Source: Chionis minor
Lineage: Eukaryota; Chordata; Aves; Charadriiformes; Chionididae
Direction: 5' to 3'
Assembly (NCBI GenBank): GCA_013398295.1
Contig: VZSF01006922.1
Location: 117,168 to 181,167, forward strand
Length of the DNA stretch: 64,000 nt
Positions 46,451-59,914 of the stretch are shown here, one piece after another; positions within the stretch are counted from its first letter, which is position 1; every line of letters starts with the position of its first letter. The notes beneath the pieces were generated by a model that was not told where the DNA came from, did no database searches, and saw only the letters and a program-made list of their open reading frames with translations. The position numbers and the translations under genes were made by a program.

Positions 46451-46712
46451 AATCATAGAACGGTTTGGGTTGGAAGGGACCTTTAAAGGTCATGCAGTCC
46501 AACCGCCCTTCAAATCTGACCTTGAATGTTTCCAGGAATGGGGTATCTACCACCTCTCTGGGCAACCTGTTCCACTGTTTCACCACCCTGATAGTAAAAA
46601 ATTTCTTCCTTATATCTATTCTGAATCTACTGTGCTTTAGTTTAAAACCATTACCCCTTGTCCTATAGCCCTACTAAAAGGTCTGTCATCATCTTTCTTA
46701 AAACAACTAAGG
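46451..46712 (-). mobile_element. CR1 LINE, 3' end fragment
   Basis: AATCATAGAACGGTTTGGGTTGG then 3'-UTR and the last ORF2 codons. The minus-strand frame reads [20 protein letters not shown], the typical CR1 ORF2 C-terminus. It is truncated at about 260 bp. Confidence 0.9.
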
Positions 46713-48240
46713 ACAGCTGGGATTACAAGAATGAACAAAATGGATAACTTTGAAGCTCAGAAATGCCTTCTAAATTCAACAGCTTAAAGTCATAGCTGTT
46801 AAGCATTTCTTTTTACCCATTCACCTTGGTATAGAAGTGTCTTCAAGACAGTTGTACATATAACATTAATGAAAATATTTTATTTCTTCCTAATACGTTT
46901 GCAACTGCAGAATCGGTTCCAAAATTTTGAGATCGAATACATGTAACAGAAGCAATAGTCTGAAACTTGCTGAAACTATTTTAGAGTGGTGGGTAAGCTG
47001 GAAGGGACCTAGCATGGTTTATAGACTCCCATTTATATTTGAGCATGGCAGTTAAGAAAAAAAATAATCTCTCTAAATGTACACTAATCACAAAGTATGT
47101 AGTAATTGAGATAAATTTATGTGGAACTGTTCAGTCAGAATAGAAACATAATTAAGAGAAACCTATTTTGTAGAAAAACATGTTTCCTAGCCACCATCCT
47201 TGTAGCCACTGTCTTCTGTGTTTAGTCTCGAATCATCTTCCCAAAACATTTTCTTCTCTCCAAACTCTTGGATCCTGGAGGTGTCAATGAGAGGATTAAT
47301 GAGTCAGAAAAGGTTGAATGTGGGGGTAAGTTGTCTATACACTCCTGATCTAAAAGACATCAGTAATTTTTGGTGTTATACTGCAGACTTTATTAATGAG
47401 TACATTCATGAAATACCTTCAGAAAGGCATTCATATTTTCCCCTCTTTGAAGAAGTAGTTTCAGAGCCACTGAGATCTTCTAGAAGTAATTTTAGATGTG
47501 AGATAGGAAATAAAAGAAGCGAGTTGAAATCTTATGACAGCAAAGACAATAGCACGTTTTTATCTATATGGTGCCTAACTACTGAAGTATGTAGAAATGT
47601 AACACAGGTATAGCTGTAACATTAGAGAATCTGAATTTTATCAGAATGGGATTTTCAGGACTGTCTTTCAGTGGTTAATTCCATGGCACTTAGGAAAGGC
47701 ATTGAAAAGTCAAAAATATGAGGATGACTTCTCCAACAACTATAGACATAAAAGTCTATGCCTGTAAGACCTTGTGGAATTAAATTACACAGACTACTTC
47801 TATCTCAGTAAGACATGCATGTTGATGTGTTGGAAATAGCGCAGGAAATTCAGATAATTCCCGTTAATTTCAACTGCTAAATAGGCCTCTGCTCCATAAA
47901 CTTCTTTGCAAATCTCATCATTATTTTTCAAAGGTCTGAAAAGACCTAGTAAATGCTGTTGAAAACCCTAGACTGGTTCAATAACTTAAAGGGACTTAAA
48001 AGCTGTAAAAATGTTACTTAAAAGCAATTCTATTGTGGATGATAATTTGATCTTTTCATACTAAATTTAAAGACTTTTTAGACCTTTCAAAAAAATACAT
48101 ATATATTTTTTGACTATTGCAGCCCTTTTTGCTTTTAATAAACAAATATTTTAAAGGTTAAAGCAGGCTCATTTATATGACTTGTAGTTTATTTCTGTGA
48201 TTTTTTTTATTTGAATAGTTCCATTAATTTTAATGTATTT
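46713..48240. other. Unique non-coding DNA
   Basis: Contains a 131-codon open frame on the plus strand (47218-47613) with no recognisable domain. One frame of that length is expected by chance in AT-rich sequence this long, so it is not called a gene. Confidence 0.55.
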
Positions 48241-49130
48241 CATAGAATCATAAAATGGTTTGGTTTGGAATGAATGTTTAAAGATCATCTAGTTTCAACC
48301 ACTCTGCCGTGGGCAGGGACATCTTTCACTAGGTCAGGTTGCTCAAAGCCCCACTCAACCTGACCTTGAATGCTTCCAGGGATGGGACATCCACAACTTC
48401 TCTGGGCAACCTGTTCTAGTGCTTCACCGCCCATCACTGTAAAATATTCTTTCTTATATACCATCTAAATCTACTTTCTTTCCATTTAAAACTGTTGTCC
48501 CTTGTCCTGTCATTACAGGCCCTAGTATAAACTTTCCAGCTTTCCTGTAGGCACCTTTTAAGTGTTGAAAGGTCACAATAAGGTCTCCCCAGAGCCTTCT
48601 CTTCTTCAGGCTGACTGATGCCAACTGTCTCAGCCTTTCTTCAGAGGAGAAATGTTTCAGTCCTCTGACCATCTTTGTGGCTTTCCTCTGGAACCACACC
48701 AACAGTCCTTATAACAGGACCCCCAGAAGCGGATGCGGTATTACAGGTGAGGTCTTATGAGAGCAGAGGGCGGAGAGTCACATTCCTTAATTGATGGTTA
48801 CATTTCCTTTCATGCAGTCCAGGATAGGATGGGCTTTCTGGGCTGCAACCACATGTTGTTGGCTCATGCCCAATTTTTAATCCGCCAGTACCTCCAAGTC
48901 GTTCACTGCAAGACTGATGGCAATTCATTCACCTTCCAGTCTGTACTGATATTGGGGATTGCCCCTGCCAGGGTGCAAGACCTTGCACTTGGCCTTGTAG
49001 AACTTCATGAGGTACACAACGGCCCATTCCTTAAGCCTGGAACCTCTGGGTGGCATCCCGTCTCGCAAGTGAATCAACTGCACCATTCAGCTTGATGTAA
49101 TTCTAAAATTGCGGAGGGTGAACTCAATCT
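48241..49130 (-). mobile_element. CR1 LINE, 3' half of RT to tail
   Basis: CATAGAATCATAAAATGGTTTGG at the 3' end; then RT C-terminal remnants ([31 protein letters not shown] on the minus strand) and, at the 5' edge, degraded codons corresponding to the region just after the RT catalytic box. About 890 bp, highly diverged. Confidence 0.9.
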
Positions 49131-49401
49131 TACACTCCTTTCTTAAATAAATTTCTTCAGGTATGAAGATATGAATTAATAAGAACAAAGCATCTTCAAA
49201 AATGCTTTTACTTATAATTGAGTAAATTATCTGCTTTGATACCACTTTACTTTTCAGTCAAAGCAGGAGAAAATATGAATCTTAATAATTAGTCAAGCCA
49301 GTGGTACTTGCTTGTTAAATAGTGAACTCTTGGACTGTACTAAGAATACAGTCTTCCTTTTCCTTTTGTCAACCTTAGCCTTGAACTTAATTGTACATTA
49401 T

Positions 49402-49735
49402 TGTTGTGGTTTGGCCACAGTTGGCAACAAAGAACCATGAGGCTGCTCACCCAACCACAGTAGTGAGGGAAAATCGGAAGAAAAAAGCAAAACTCGTGGC
49501 TTGAGATAAAGGCCGTTTATCAGAACAGCAAAGGAAAAAGGAAAATTACAACAGTAACACTGACAGAGGGCTATACAAACAGGGTTACCTGGGAAGCCCC
49601 AGCCCAGATCCCAAGAAGCTACTTCCTGCCCCCTCCCCTGGCCAGCTCCCTCCTATAGACTGGGCATGGTGTCACATGGTGTGGAATACCTGTACCATTC
49701 CAGAAATTAACCCTATCCATGTCAGAACAAGGACA
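49402..49735 (-). mobile_element. Solo ERV LTR (TGTCC family), minus strand
   Basis: The + strand starts TGTTGTGGTTTGG and ends AACAAGGACA; on the minus strand this is TGTCCTTGTT...CCACAACA, matching 36898-37238 and 45528-45882. Flanks are ATTAT before and ATTAA after, a 5-bp TSD with one mismatch. CpG sites are largely decayed, so it is older than the copy at 45528. Confidence 0.9.
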
Positions 49736-51353
49736 ATTAAAATGTCCCATCCTTTGAAATAGCTAAATTGTTCCTGCAAGTTACTTTGTATTTCTCTCTT
49801 TTTTGCAAAAATGCATTCTTGAAGAGACTCATTATTGCCAATGCTACAATTACAATCTTTGTTTTGTTTCATTTTGTGTTTTTTCTACTTGTAAATGGCT
49901 AAATACCTTATGCAAAGCTTAGGGCCGACTTTTCTGTTTAATTATTGTTGTTTTCTATTTGAAGACTTAGTGCTGTATGCCACATTCAAAAAGACCTTTC
50001 TTGCTGTATGTACAGATACTTTCAAATAGAGCACTGAATGACACTTTCAATAGAGCACTGAAATCACAATGCACCTTATGTAAAAACTGGCGATTCAGTT
50101 GAAGGTTAATGGCTAGCACTGCAGGAACCCCAGTGCACAAGCTGTAATTAAGAGTGTCTGATGACAGCGCACAATATAATAAAACCAGAAAACATCTGCA
50201 TGCTCATACTAATGACAGTCTCTGTCTTTCTCTGTACCATTTTTTGCTTTTTAATAACGTTTATCACTAAATCTTAGATTCTTATTAAATCCCAAGCTAC
50301 AGGGAAAAATAAGATTATCTTGCAGTTATGTAAATGGCAGACATTGCATGTGTGGTAGTAGAAAGGAGATTCCACTGCCACAAAAATGCCACACATGCAC
50401 TTTGCTCTTAACAATGTTTTGCCTTGCTAGGGTAGGGAATGTGAAGGATGTATATTTTTGATAGAAGTATTTGCACATTTCAGAACAGAAATATCTACAG
50501 GTAAAACTCTTCATTCCTTTGGTGATTTAGTAATTTGAGATAATGTATTTGTAGATGAATTTCTTTTTCTCCTCCTGCTAGCAGGCTTTACTTTTTGACC
50601 TTGTGCTTGTGAACAGACTTCAGAAGAAGGAATAGGACTCGGATCTCCTCCTCACAATTAGTGTCCTAATCAATACTTACATCTGTGCTATCTTTCTCTG
50701 GACGATGATCCTTGATTTTTCTTCTTCCTGGCTGAAATGAAGAAAGTGTGACCCCAGAGCAACCTATAATCTGGTGAATATGACACCCGGAGAAAGCATG
50801 ACATGGTGTAAAACTGAGTGCACTTTGCGGTGACATGCCCGTAATGTAGATGCTCAATTAATGAGTTACTGGGGACAAAACTAATTGTCTGTGGTTGTAT
50901 TTTTAAAGTAAGGAATAAGCTTCTGCCTGACCATAAATTAGTATATGATGTCAGATTCAAGATTCAAGGCAACAAGAGTTCATGAAGATAGCTCAGTATG
51001 TGGACTTACACAACTTGTGGTTTATCATCATGAACTGGAAAAATTGCTGAGGGCCTTATTGAAGACTGGATTCCTGTGAAGAGGCACGTGGGATTAGCCA
51101 TTTAACAAACACTGTGAAGCCTCAGACTCACAATGTCATTGGTATACTATGGTGGCATACTGCCAAGCTCAAAATTTTCAGATTACCTTCTTTTCCTCAC
51201 AGATTTATTTGCAGATCTAAATCACCTTCTGTGAGTAGGGGTTTTGTTTATTTTCTTTACTAGGCTAACGCAGGTACATTTTAGGCTACCCTTCCTTTAT
51301 GAGCACATTCTGTGACTTCCAGGGTACAGTTGTCCTTAATATTTTGAAGGACA
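49736..51353. other. Unique non-coding DNA
   Basis: Nothing recognised; short open frames only. Confidence 0.55.
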
Positions 51354-51964
51354 AAGAAGGCCAATGGCATCCTGGGTTGCATCAAGAGGACTGTGGCAAG
51401 CGCGTCGAGCAAGGTCATCTTTCCCCTCTACTCTGCCCTGGTGAGGCCGCATCTGGAGTACTGTGTCCAGTTCTGGGCTCCCCAGTTTAAGAAGGACAGG
51501 GAACTACTGGGGAGGGTACAGGGAAGGGCCATGAAGGTGATTAGGGGGCTGGAGCATCTTTCTTATGAGGAAAGTCTGAGGAGTTGGGTCTTTTTAGTCT
51601 GGAGAAGAGAAGGCTGAGGAGGGATCTCATAAATGTTTACAAATACTTAAAGGGAGGGTGCAGGAGGAGGGGGACAGTCTTTTTTCAGTAGTGCCCAGTG
51701 ACAGGACAAGGGGCAATGGGTATAAAATCGAATATAGGAAGTTGCGTCTAAACATGAGGAGAAAATTCTTTACTTTGAGGGTGGCAGAGCACTGGAACAG
51801 GCTGCCCAGAGAGGCTGTGGACTCTCTGACTCTGGAGATATTCAAAACCCTCCTGGATGCCATCCTGTGCAACCTGCTCTAGGTGGACCTGCTCTGGCAG
51901 GAGGGTTGGACCAGAAAGGTCCCTTCCAACCCTTAACTTTCTGTGATTCTGTGATTTCTGTGAT
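51354..51964 (+). mobile_element. CR1 LINE, 3' end, relatively young
   Basis: Plus-strand ORF2 C-terminus: [46 protein letters not shown], then a one-base frameshift near 51578, then the [16 protein letters not shown] frame to the end of ORF2, the short 3'-UTR and the tail CTGTGATTCTGTGATTTCTGTGA. Few other lesions and a preserved tail suggest a younger copy. The 5' truncation at 51354 falls in the codons for KKANGIL. Confidence 0.93.
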
Positions 51965-54900
51965 ATTTAGTCCTTTTGTTTTTCACATCAAGCTTTTTGC
52001 TTTCTCCTGTACCTTCTTGTGAGGTGTCATTTCACCACTTCCCATTTCCACTCAGCTATGACTATTACTGCAGATTTGGATTCTAGATATTTTGGTACAT
52101 TTAGATTGTAATAGATTCCCTGTTGTCTTCTTATTTTAGTCCTTTATTTTACTTAAGTCTTTTTTACTGTGGATTACAATAGTTATAGTAGTGCATGCAA
52201 CAGTAGTTTTACCTTATATAGGTACAACATATGGGTTTCTACTTATATAAGTGTGACTAGGGTTTTCCTGAGCAATAGAAATCCAAGTTGAACATTAATG
52301 TTTTTGAAGTATTAATGTTATTTTTAATTCACAGACAGGAGAATCGTTGAGCTTGATATCTCCATGCATGAGCAGTATCCCCTTACTGGAAAATAATAGG
52401 TCTGAAACATTTTGTTCAGGGTAATGTTGAACCATGTTATAGTCTGACTTAGCAGGTGATATCAGAAGACCTAATGCAGACGGACATCTGTAAACACTAT
52501 GTATAAATTTGTCTGTATATCAAACAATCCTGGATCATTAGCTAACTGTATTTGACAATATAGCCACTATAGTTAAAATGTAGCTAGTGTGGCAATCAAC
52601 AACAGATCAAAGGAAAAACACTGATCTTCAAATGTTTGATTATACCAATTTTTTAGGAAAAAATACAACATGTCTAAGTTACCGTCATGTCTTAAGGAAT
52701 CACAATTTTGTTTAAAAAAGATAAAACTCTATGGGATTTATTGTGCAGTTTACTTCAGTCCAGAACATCTCACTGAGAATAATTTTTTTGTCTCTTCTTT
52801 TTTCCTACTTACATAATTTTTGGGGCTGGGTGCTTTAGCCCATTTTAGAACAGAGGCTCCTGTGATGTAGTTACCTCTTTTCATCACAATCTTTAAAGTA
52901 AGGTGAATTGAAAGCATTTTTCTGAAATATAAGTGAAATCTAGTAGCTGCTTCTTCTAAGCTGTATGTAGTGATTTTCAGTCTGCTCAGACTTCAGAAGT
53001 ACAACATTATTAAAGTGCTAGAAGGTCATACAAAGAAAATTTTTAAACAAATATTCTGCACATAAAATCTGCAGCTCAGTATAGCTTTCATTTTACCCTA
53101 TATATGACTCATTTTTGACAATAGCCATCAATTTTTAAGGTGTTTTATTTGGTCTAAAAGTCATTCTGTACAATAGAGTGAGATATTTTGGGAGTCTTTT
53201 GACTGAAAGCCATCTTATGAATCCAAGGAGTCATTTCATATAGTTTCATTTTGCTATATTAATTATAACATCATTTTTAAAATATAGGGTCCAGCCTGTC
53301 TTGGTAAATTAATATTGAACTGTGTGTTGCTAATAAGAAAGGACATTGAACAAGTTCATTGCAGCAACAAGCAAGACTGTGATGCAATAAAACTGGTAAC
53401 TCTGAACATATTAAAGATATCAAGGGTATAAGTCACTACTGAACACTGGGTCTGCAGATAATTCTACTAATTTTCTGTAATGACTTAATGGTCTTTGGAA
53501 TGTGTTATACATTATCACACCAGCCTCAATCAAAAGACTGGAGTTCAGGTATGTTTGACATCAGTAATTACAGCATGATATAGAAAGGTCACTTAGAAAG
53601 CATGACTGTGTTATCTAGTGAAACCCTGGAAAAAAACAGGAAAAAAACCACTGGTGTTAAATTCAGTGTAGACCTTATTTATTACAGAGAAGACCACAAA
53701 AGAACTGCAAGTAGCAATTGTGAAGAATATAACTGTATCATCACAATTAACTACAAATTCTCAATACCTTATCCGGTCCTTTCCTTTTCAAATACAGTTG
53801 CACAGCTTAGCAAAACCAGAGTCTAAAAGTCCAAAAGTCAAAGGGAATTGCTAATGAACAACAGTACCAAATATGCCTTTTGTATAATGGATCTGTTTTA
53901 TATACTTAATCTATCATACATAATTCTAACACTTGCTAACCACAATGGCTAACATGACTAATATATAAAATGTAGTGTCTACAAATACCACTTTCATCTC
54001 TCATGTTAACAATTATTATCAGTTATATTATCATATCACATTTCTTTGCTAATCAAAAACAGTTGTCACAACCAGCATAAACACTTTAATTTTAAAATGT
54101 TAGTTTTTTTCCTTTTTTAAGAAGAAACAAGATTATTAGAGTTTCTCTAGGTAATAGAGAATTTTGTATGTATAAATGTATATTCAGTGCCATTGAGTTA
54201 CATATGCAAAGGCTCCATTTTTCCCTTTAGGTCAAATTAAAATCTCTTGTCGGGGGGGCAAGGTGAGACCTAGAAAAAAACATTGCAGGATAATTTCTAC
54301 ACTTGATAGAATGAAAGACTAGTATACTTAGGCTAAAACCCTTAGAAAGTTGTTTGGGGACTTTTCTGTAAAGTACTGAGCATGTACAGACACGTCTGAT
54401 ATCAAGTAGACCTCACCTCTTCTGAAGGTCTAGCCTGATTCATAGCCAGTTAAATTCCTGCCTTAAAATATCATAATTTCAACCCTAAAAATGGTAATAA
54501 ATTAATTTTCTCCAATTCTGTTTTACCCATGACATTAATTGCTGAATGATCTCTCCCTGTCCTTTTCTCAACCCATGAGTCTTTCGTTATATTTTATCTC
54601 ACCTGTCCAGTTGAGGAGGTGGAGTGATAGAGCAGTTTTGGTGGGCACTTAGCATCTAGCCAGGGTGAATCCACCAGAATTCTGCCTAAAAAACCTCTCA
54701 AACTTGCCCTTTGCTTAGATTCCCCACTACCTTGTGGCATAATTTTAATTTGATGTATATGTAGTCATCTGGATTTTTTATCCACAGCAATAAATTTACA
54801 AGGATAAACAACTATGCAGGAAGTGAGAAGAGTGACGACTCAAGTTATTGCAAAGAAAGTAAGAGTGACTTTTTTCTACCAAAAGTCAAAATAATGTACT

Positions 54901-56210
54901 GTCATGAATCCTTCAAGTCATGTATTCTTAACATTTCTAGGTAAAATGCCACATACTTTTTTGCTTAAGTGTTCTGTGAAGCTTTCATATGCCTGTCTTC
55001 ATTTTCATTACTTGTTTAAAATTTCTATAATCAAGTGCTTCACTACCAATAAAAGGCAGGCTACAATTCAAGACTATTTTTTGTGCATAATGCACCCATC
55101 AGGGAGACCAGCTCCTCTTCTAGTGTTCAATGTACAAGTTAGTGAACCCAGATCCACTAAGATTTCAAAGTATGGGTTCTTTGGTTTTTTTGTAACTGTT
55201 TATTTTTTACCTAGTCCGTGCAAATTTTGGTGTTGTTTGCAAGTAAAATGTAAGGATTCAATATTAACCTATTTTCTATTATTCCTTTTGGTTGCATAAT
55301 TGAGTCAAAAGTACTCATTTTCATTATTTCATTATTCAAGCTCTCTGTGAATCATGAGCAAATTCAGACACTGTAACTCTTTCTTTTTCTTAAATGAGTG
55401 AATTTAATGATGTACTAATTTCTTCATCAATTCCTGTGGTTTGGTCTTCATTTGATTTTGCCCCACAGTGAATAATTAATATTAGAAATAATAACATGTT
55501 AAGGATTATCACCTTTGTCTGTTTATGTTAAAACTCAAATGACAGAAGATACTTGTAGATGTAATCTTCTTGAAGAAGAAATGTCATGATGTTCATTCCT
55601 CTTTCGAATAAAACATCATTTAGTCTTTGGTAAAAAACTGTCTAACTTAAAGAGACCTTAGAAAACATTTTAAAGAAAATAATGTAATGCAATGATATCT
55701 TTCTTATGCTAACAACTTTATTTTTATCTCATTTTGTGTCTATATGTTAGCAGTTTATAGAGCAGTTTTTCCAGAAACATGTACAGGAGAGGTTCAGAAA
55801 CTATGCTGAGGACAGTGTGTGCTGAGCAATAGGGGTGATGCACTACAGCATACAATCCCTAGCACCCAGTGGAGCAACTACTCCTGGCATAGCAGAGGCC
55901 TCATTTTAGACTGAGCTCCAGAGGGAGGATACAGCTTTTCAGGTCTGGGGCTGCAAGAATTGAGCGTCTGGGGTCTCTTGAGGAAGTTGGGGCAGGAAGA
56001 GATGGTGTCTTTGCTTGCAGGAGGTGGCTGCCGGCAGAGGATCTCTGTTGCCCAGTGAAGGAGCCGTGGGAGGAGGTCAACACACTATGCAGCATCAGAG
56101 GTGATGAAAAAGAGACTGGAATTTCTTCAAGGCCCTTCAGCTTTAATAGTCCAACTGTACCAGAATAGGGGCAAGCGGTTTGTGCTAAGAAGGGTGGGAA
56201 ACTGAGACTC
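51965..56210. other. Unique AT-rich non-coding DNA
   Basis: The longest repeat-free stretch in the window. A 131-codon open frame at 54904-55299 (+) has no recognisable features. No RNA gene, repeat or exon could be supported. Confidence 0.5.
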
Positions 56211-57945
56211 GAATCATAGAATCATAGAATCATAGAATCACTTGGGTTGGAAGAGACCTTCAAGATCATCGAGTCCAACCATAACCTACACTACCAAAAA
56301 CACCGCTAAACCATGTCCCTCAACATCACGTCCACCCGTCTTTTAAATACCTCCAGGGATGGCGATTCCACCACCTCCCTGAGCAGCCTGTTCCAATGCC
56401 TGATAACCCTTTCAGTAAAGAAGTTTTGCCTAATATCCAATCTAAACCTCCCCTGGCACAACTTGAGGCCATTTCCTCTTGTCCTGTCGCTTGTTACTTG
56501 GGAGAAGAGACTGACCCCCACCTCGCTACAACCTCCTTTCAGGTAGTTGTAGAGAGTGATAAGGTCTCCCCTCAACCTCCTCTTCTCCAGGCTCAACAAT
56601 CCCAACTCTCTCAGCTGCTCCTCATAAGACTTGTTCTCCAGACCCCTCACCAACTTCGTTGCCCTTCTCTGGACACATTCCAGCACCTCAATGTCCCTCC
56701 GATACTGCGGTGCCCAAAACTGAACACACTACTCAAGCTGCGGCCTCACCAGTGCTGAGTACAGGGGCACAATCACTTCCCTGCTCCTGCTGGTCACACC
56801 ATTCTTGATACAGGCCAAGATGCCATTGGCCTTCTTGGCCACCTGGGCACACTGCTGGCTCATGTTCAGCCGACTGTCCACCAGGACCCCCAGATCCTTT
56901 TCTGCCAGGCAGCTTTCCAGCCACTCCTCCCCAAGCCTGTAGCGCTGCCTGGGGTTGTTGTGACCAAAGTGCAGGACCCGGCACTTGGCCTTGTTAAACC
57001 TCATCCCATTGGCCTCAGCCCATCGATCCAGCCTGTCCAGATCTCTCTGCAGAGCCTTCCTACCCTCAAGCAGATCAACACTCCCGCCTAATTTGGTGTC
57101 ATCTGCAAACTTACTGAGGGTGCACTCAATCCCCTCATCCAGATCATCAATAAAGATATTAAACAAGACTGGCCCCAAAACTGAGCCCTGAGGAACGCCA
57201 CTTGAGACCTGACGCCAACTGGATTTAGCACCGTTCACCACAACTCTCTGGGCTCGGCCATCCAGCCAGTTTTTAACCCAGCGAAGAGTCCACCTGTCAA
57301 TGCCATGGGCTGCCAGCTTCTCTAGCAGAATGCTGTGGGAGACTGTGTCAAAGGCCTTACTGAAGTCCAAATAGACAACATCCACAGCCTTTCCCTTATC
57401 CACCAGGCGGGTCACCTGGTCATAAAAGGAGATCAGGTTGGTCAGGCAGGACCTGCCCTTCATGAATCCATGTTGGCTGGGCCTGATCCCCTGCTTGTCT
57501 TTCACTTGCCATGTGAGTGCACTCAGGATGAGTTGTTCCATAACCTTTCCTGGCACCGAGGTCAGGCTGACAGGTCTGTAGTTGCCCGGACCCTCCTTAC
57601 GGCCCTTCTTGTAGATGGGCGTCACATTGGCAAGCCTCCAGTCGTCTGCGACCTCTCCTGTTGACCAGGACTGCTGATAAATGACGGAGAGTGTCTTGGC
57701 AAGCTCCTCCGCCAGTTCCCTCAGCACTCTGGGGTGGATCCCATCCGGCCCCATGGACTTGTGACTATTCAGTTGATGTAGCAGGTCACTAACTGCTTCC
57801 TCCTAGATTACAGGTGGTTTACTTTGTTCTTCAACCTTATCTTCCAGCTCTGGAGGGTGAATATCCTGAGGACAGCTGGTTTTGCTATTGAAGACTGAGG
57901 CAAAGAAGGCATTAAGTACCTCAGCCTTCTCCTCATCCTATGACA
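56211..57945 (-). mobile_element. CR1 LINE, RT to 3' tail, best preserved copy
   Basis: Starts with four copies of the reversed 8-bp tail (GAATCATA), then 3'-UTR, then 1.5 kb of ORF2 in a single frame. The 5' edge is near 57945, in codons for LNAFFASVF. The intact tail repeat, single frame and many CpGs indicate a recent insertion compared with its neighbours. Confidence 0.95.
56306..57802 (-). pseudogene. CR1 ORF2 reverse transcriptase, nearly intact
   Basis: Copies element RNA into DNA at the target site (target-primed reverse transcription). Counting from the Met at 57754: NYRPVSLTS at 58-66, [14 protein letters not shown] at 127-140 (first catalytic Asp), [15 protein letters not shown] at 185-199, and [11 protein letters not shown] at 214-224 with the FADD catalytic pair. 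A C-terminal YCVQFWAPQ / [20 protein letters not shown] / VIRHWNRL region runs to the stop at 56306. The frame is unbroken except for an in-frame TAG at 56729-56731, where related copies have Tyr (LEYCVQF). Another TAG (57803-57805) lies just upstream. The endonuclease and ORF1 are absent because of 5' truncation. Confidence 0.93.
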
Positions 57946-58369
57946 GTGAAGGCTTGAAGCTTGTGACTTCAGACAAAGTAAGAAGGTTTCTGCGCTACTT
58001 GCAGAGCACATTCAGTGCCTGTCAAATTAAGCATCTGTGTGCACTGAGCCTGAGACACGTAGGAGTATGAGGAAGAGCCACTGAGTGATAGCAGTGGGGA
58101 AATCCTTGCTGGTGGGGGGCAGAGGTCCACATCTGCCAATCTGACTTGTTAGGATTCTGCTATCTATGGAGATTTGCTGCTTGCTGAGAACTTAGATCCA
58201 AGACATTGTAGAGAAGCAGCCAAAACTTATCTGGCTTTTTGACTATTACCCTTGCTGCTCTTCTGCAGAGAAATACCTGGGTGGAGACCAAGTTGAACAT
58301 GGGCTATCAGTGTACCCATGTGTCAAATAAGGCAAACAGCCCAATGCACTAGGAAGACTATTTCTTCCT
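57946..58369. other. Short non-coding spacer between two CR1 copies
   Basis: Nothing recognised. It separates a minus-strand from a plus-strand CR1. Confidence 0.5.
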
Positions 58370-58855
58370 CTCACTAGTGAGAGCACATCTGGAGTGCTGT
58401 GTCCAAGCCTGTATTCCTCAGTATAAGAGCACTATGGAGCTACTGGAGAGAGCCCAGTGAAAGGCCACAAAGATGATTAAGGGACTGGAGCATCTTCCAT
58501 ATGCAGAAAGGCCGACCGAGCTCTGATCGCTCATCCTAGATAACAAAAGACTCAGGGGGATTTTATGAATGTGTTTAAATACTGATGGGGGCGGAGTAGG
58601 ACAAGAGACAATGGGCACAAACTGAAATACAGGAAAATCTGTTTAAACATAAGAAAAATGTGGTTTACTGTGAAGAGGAATTGAACCCTAGAATAGGCGT
58701 CCCAGAGATTGTGTCATAGGTTCTTCATTCTCAGAGATATTCAAAACCTTACTGGATACAGTCGTGAGCAAGCTGATCAAGTTGTCTGTGCTTTAAGCAA
58801 GAGGACATGGACTAGACAACTACATAGGCCTGTTCCTTTCTGTGATAATGATTTA
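58370..58855 (+). mobile_element. CR1 LINE, old 3' fragment
   Basis: Plus-strand remnant: 'gagagcacatctggagtgctgtgtcc' (RAHLECCV), 'gctactggagagagcc', 'gggactggagcatcttcc', then 3'-UTR ending in TTCCTTTCTGTGATAATG. Heavily mutated with many indels, so an older copy than those at 51354 and 56211. Confidence 0.85.
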
Positions 58856-59654
58856 TGAATAACAGAGACATGACATGAATTCCCATCAAAAGACATTTAA
58901 ATTACTTGATGAATTTTTAACAATTTGATGATGTTTAGTTAGAATAAAGAATCAAGTAGACATTGAAGTAATTTGTAAAACTTCTGCAAAAACAGGAGAG
59001 GACTAACAAATACTGTATTTTAGAAGTTTTAACTTCAGCAGAGTATGAATTTCTACAGAAAATATGTATCAAATGCAGCATGAGGATGTATGAGAGTGAT
59101 AAGTTTTCTAAACGTTGTATGTGAGTATTATCTTTAATAAGGAATATTTCCTACTTGAGTGAAATAGGGAAACATTAAAACATGTGATAATGAGTAGGGC
59201 TGTATTACTGTTACAGATGAAGGGTGAATGTTAATTCCCCATTAATCATTAGAAATATGCTCGCAAGTCAGGAAATTAATAATAAAGATTATATGATCTC
59301 TTTGACTTTGGAGGATTTGCAGCCCATAATTGGTCACCAACTTTACTACAGAAAATTTAACACAATTCTTGTGCAATCAAGAAACCAATGAATAATCATG
59401 CAACTAAACTGACAACTGCAAAAGAAAAAAAATTCCAAAGCTCAATTCTTTTGTGAGATTTTGGCAGTAAAGGTCTCTATTAAAAAACATTTCTGATTGT
59501 TATGCCGTCTCCTCTCACAATCATGGTATCATCTTTCCCCTTTCCTCTCTTCTTACTAATGATTTGATCATTTCTTATAAGGGTAGGGATCTATGTGGAG
59601 GCTTGAAAAAATATATAGGCATATTTTCTCTTCCAGCCCAGTGATGTTTTTTAA
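58856..59654. other. Unique AT-rich non-coding DNA
   Basis: Nothing recognised. Confidence 0.55.
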
Positions 59655-59914
59655 ATAAGACTCATAAGACTTGTTCTCTATACCCCTCACCATCTTTGTT
59701 GCCCTTCTCTGGACACACTCCAGCACCTCAATGTCTTTCTTGTAGCGAGGGTCCCAAAACTGAACACAGTATTCAAGGTGCGGCCTCACCAGTTCTGAGT
59801 ACAGGGGGATGATCACTTCCCTAGTCCTACTGGCCACACTACTTCTGATAGAAGCCAGGATGCTATTGGCCTTCTTGGCCACTTGGGCACACTGCTGGGT
59901 CATATTCAGCCGGA
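59655..59914 (-). mobile_element. CR1 ORF2 internal fragment lacking its 3' end
   Basis: Minus-strand frame (59568-59921) reads [40 protein letters not shown] and [20 protein letters not shown], close to the copy at 56211. Similarity stops inside the NKSYE codons, so the last ORF2 codons, 3'-UTR and tail are missing. It keeps the Tyr codon at the position of the 56729 stop. Confidence 0.9.

Noticed and set aside
47218..47613. 131-codon open frame on the plus strand
   Set aside because: No domain, no codon signature and no recognisable splice context. About one frame of this length is expected by chance in 64 kb of AT-rich DNA.
54904..55299. 131-codon open frame on the plus strand
   Set aside because: Hydrophobic, low-complexity translation typical of AT-rich non-coding DNA, with no known family features.
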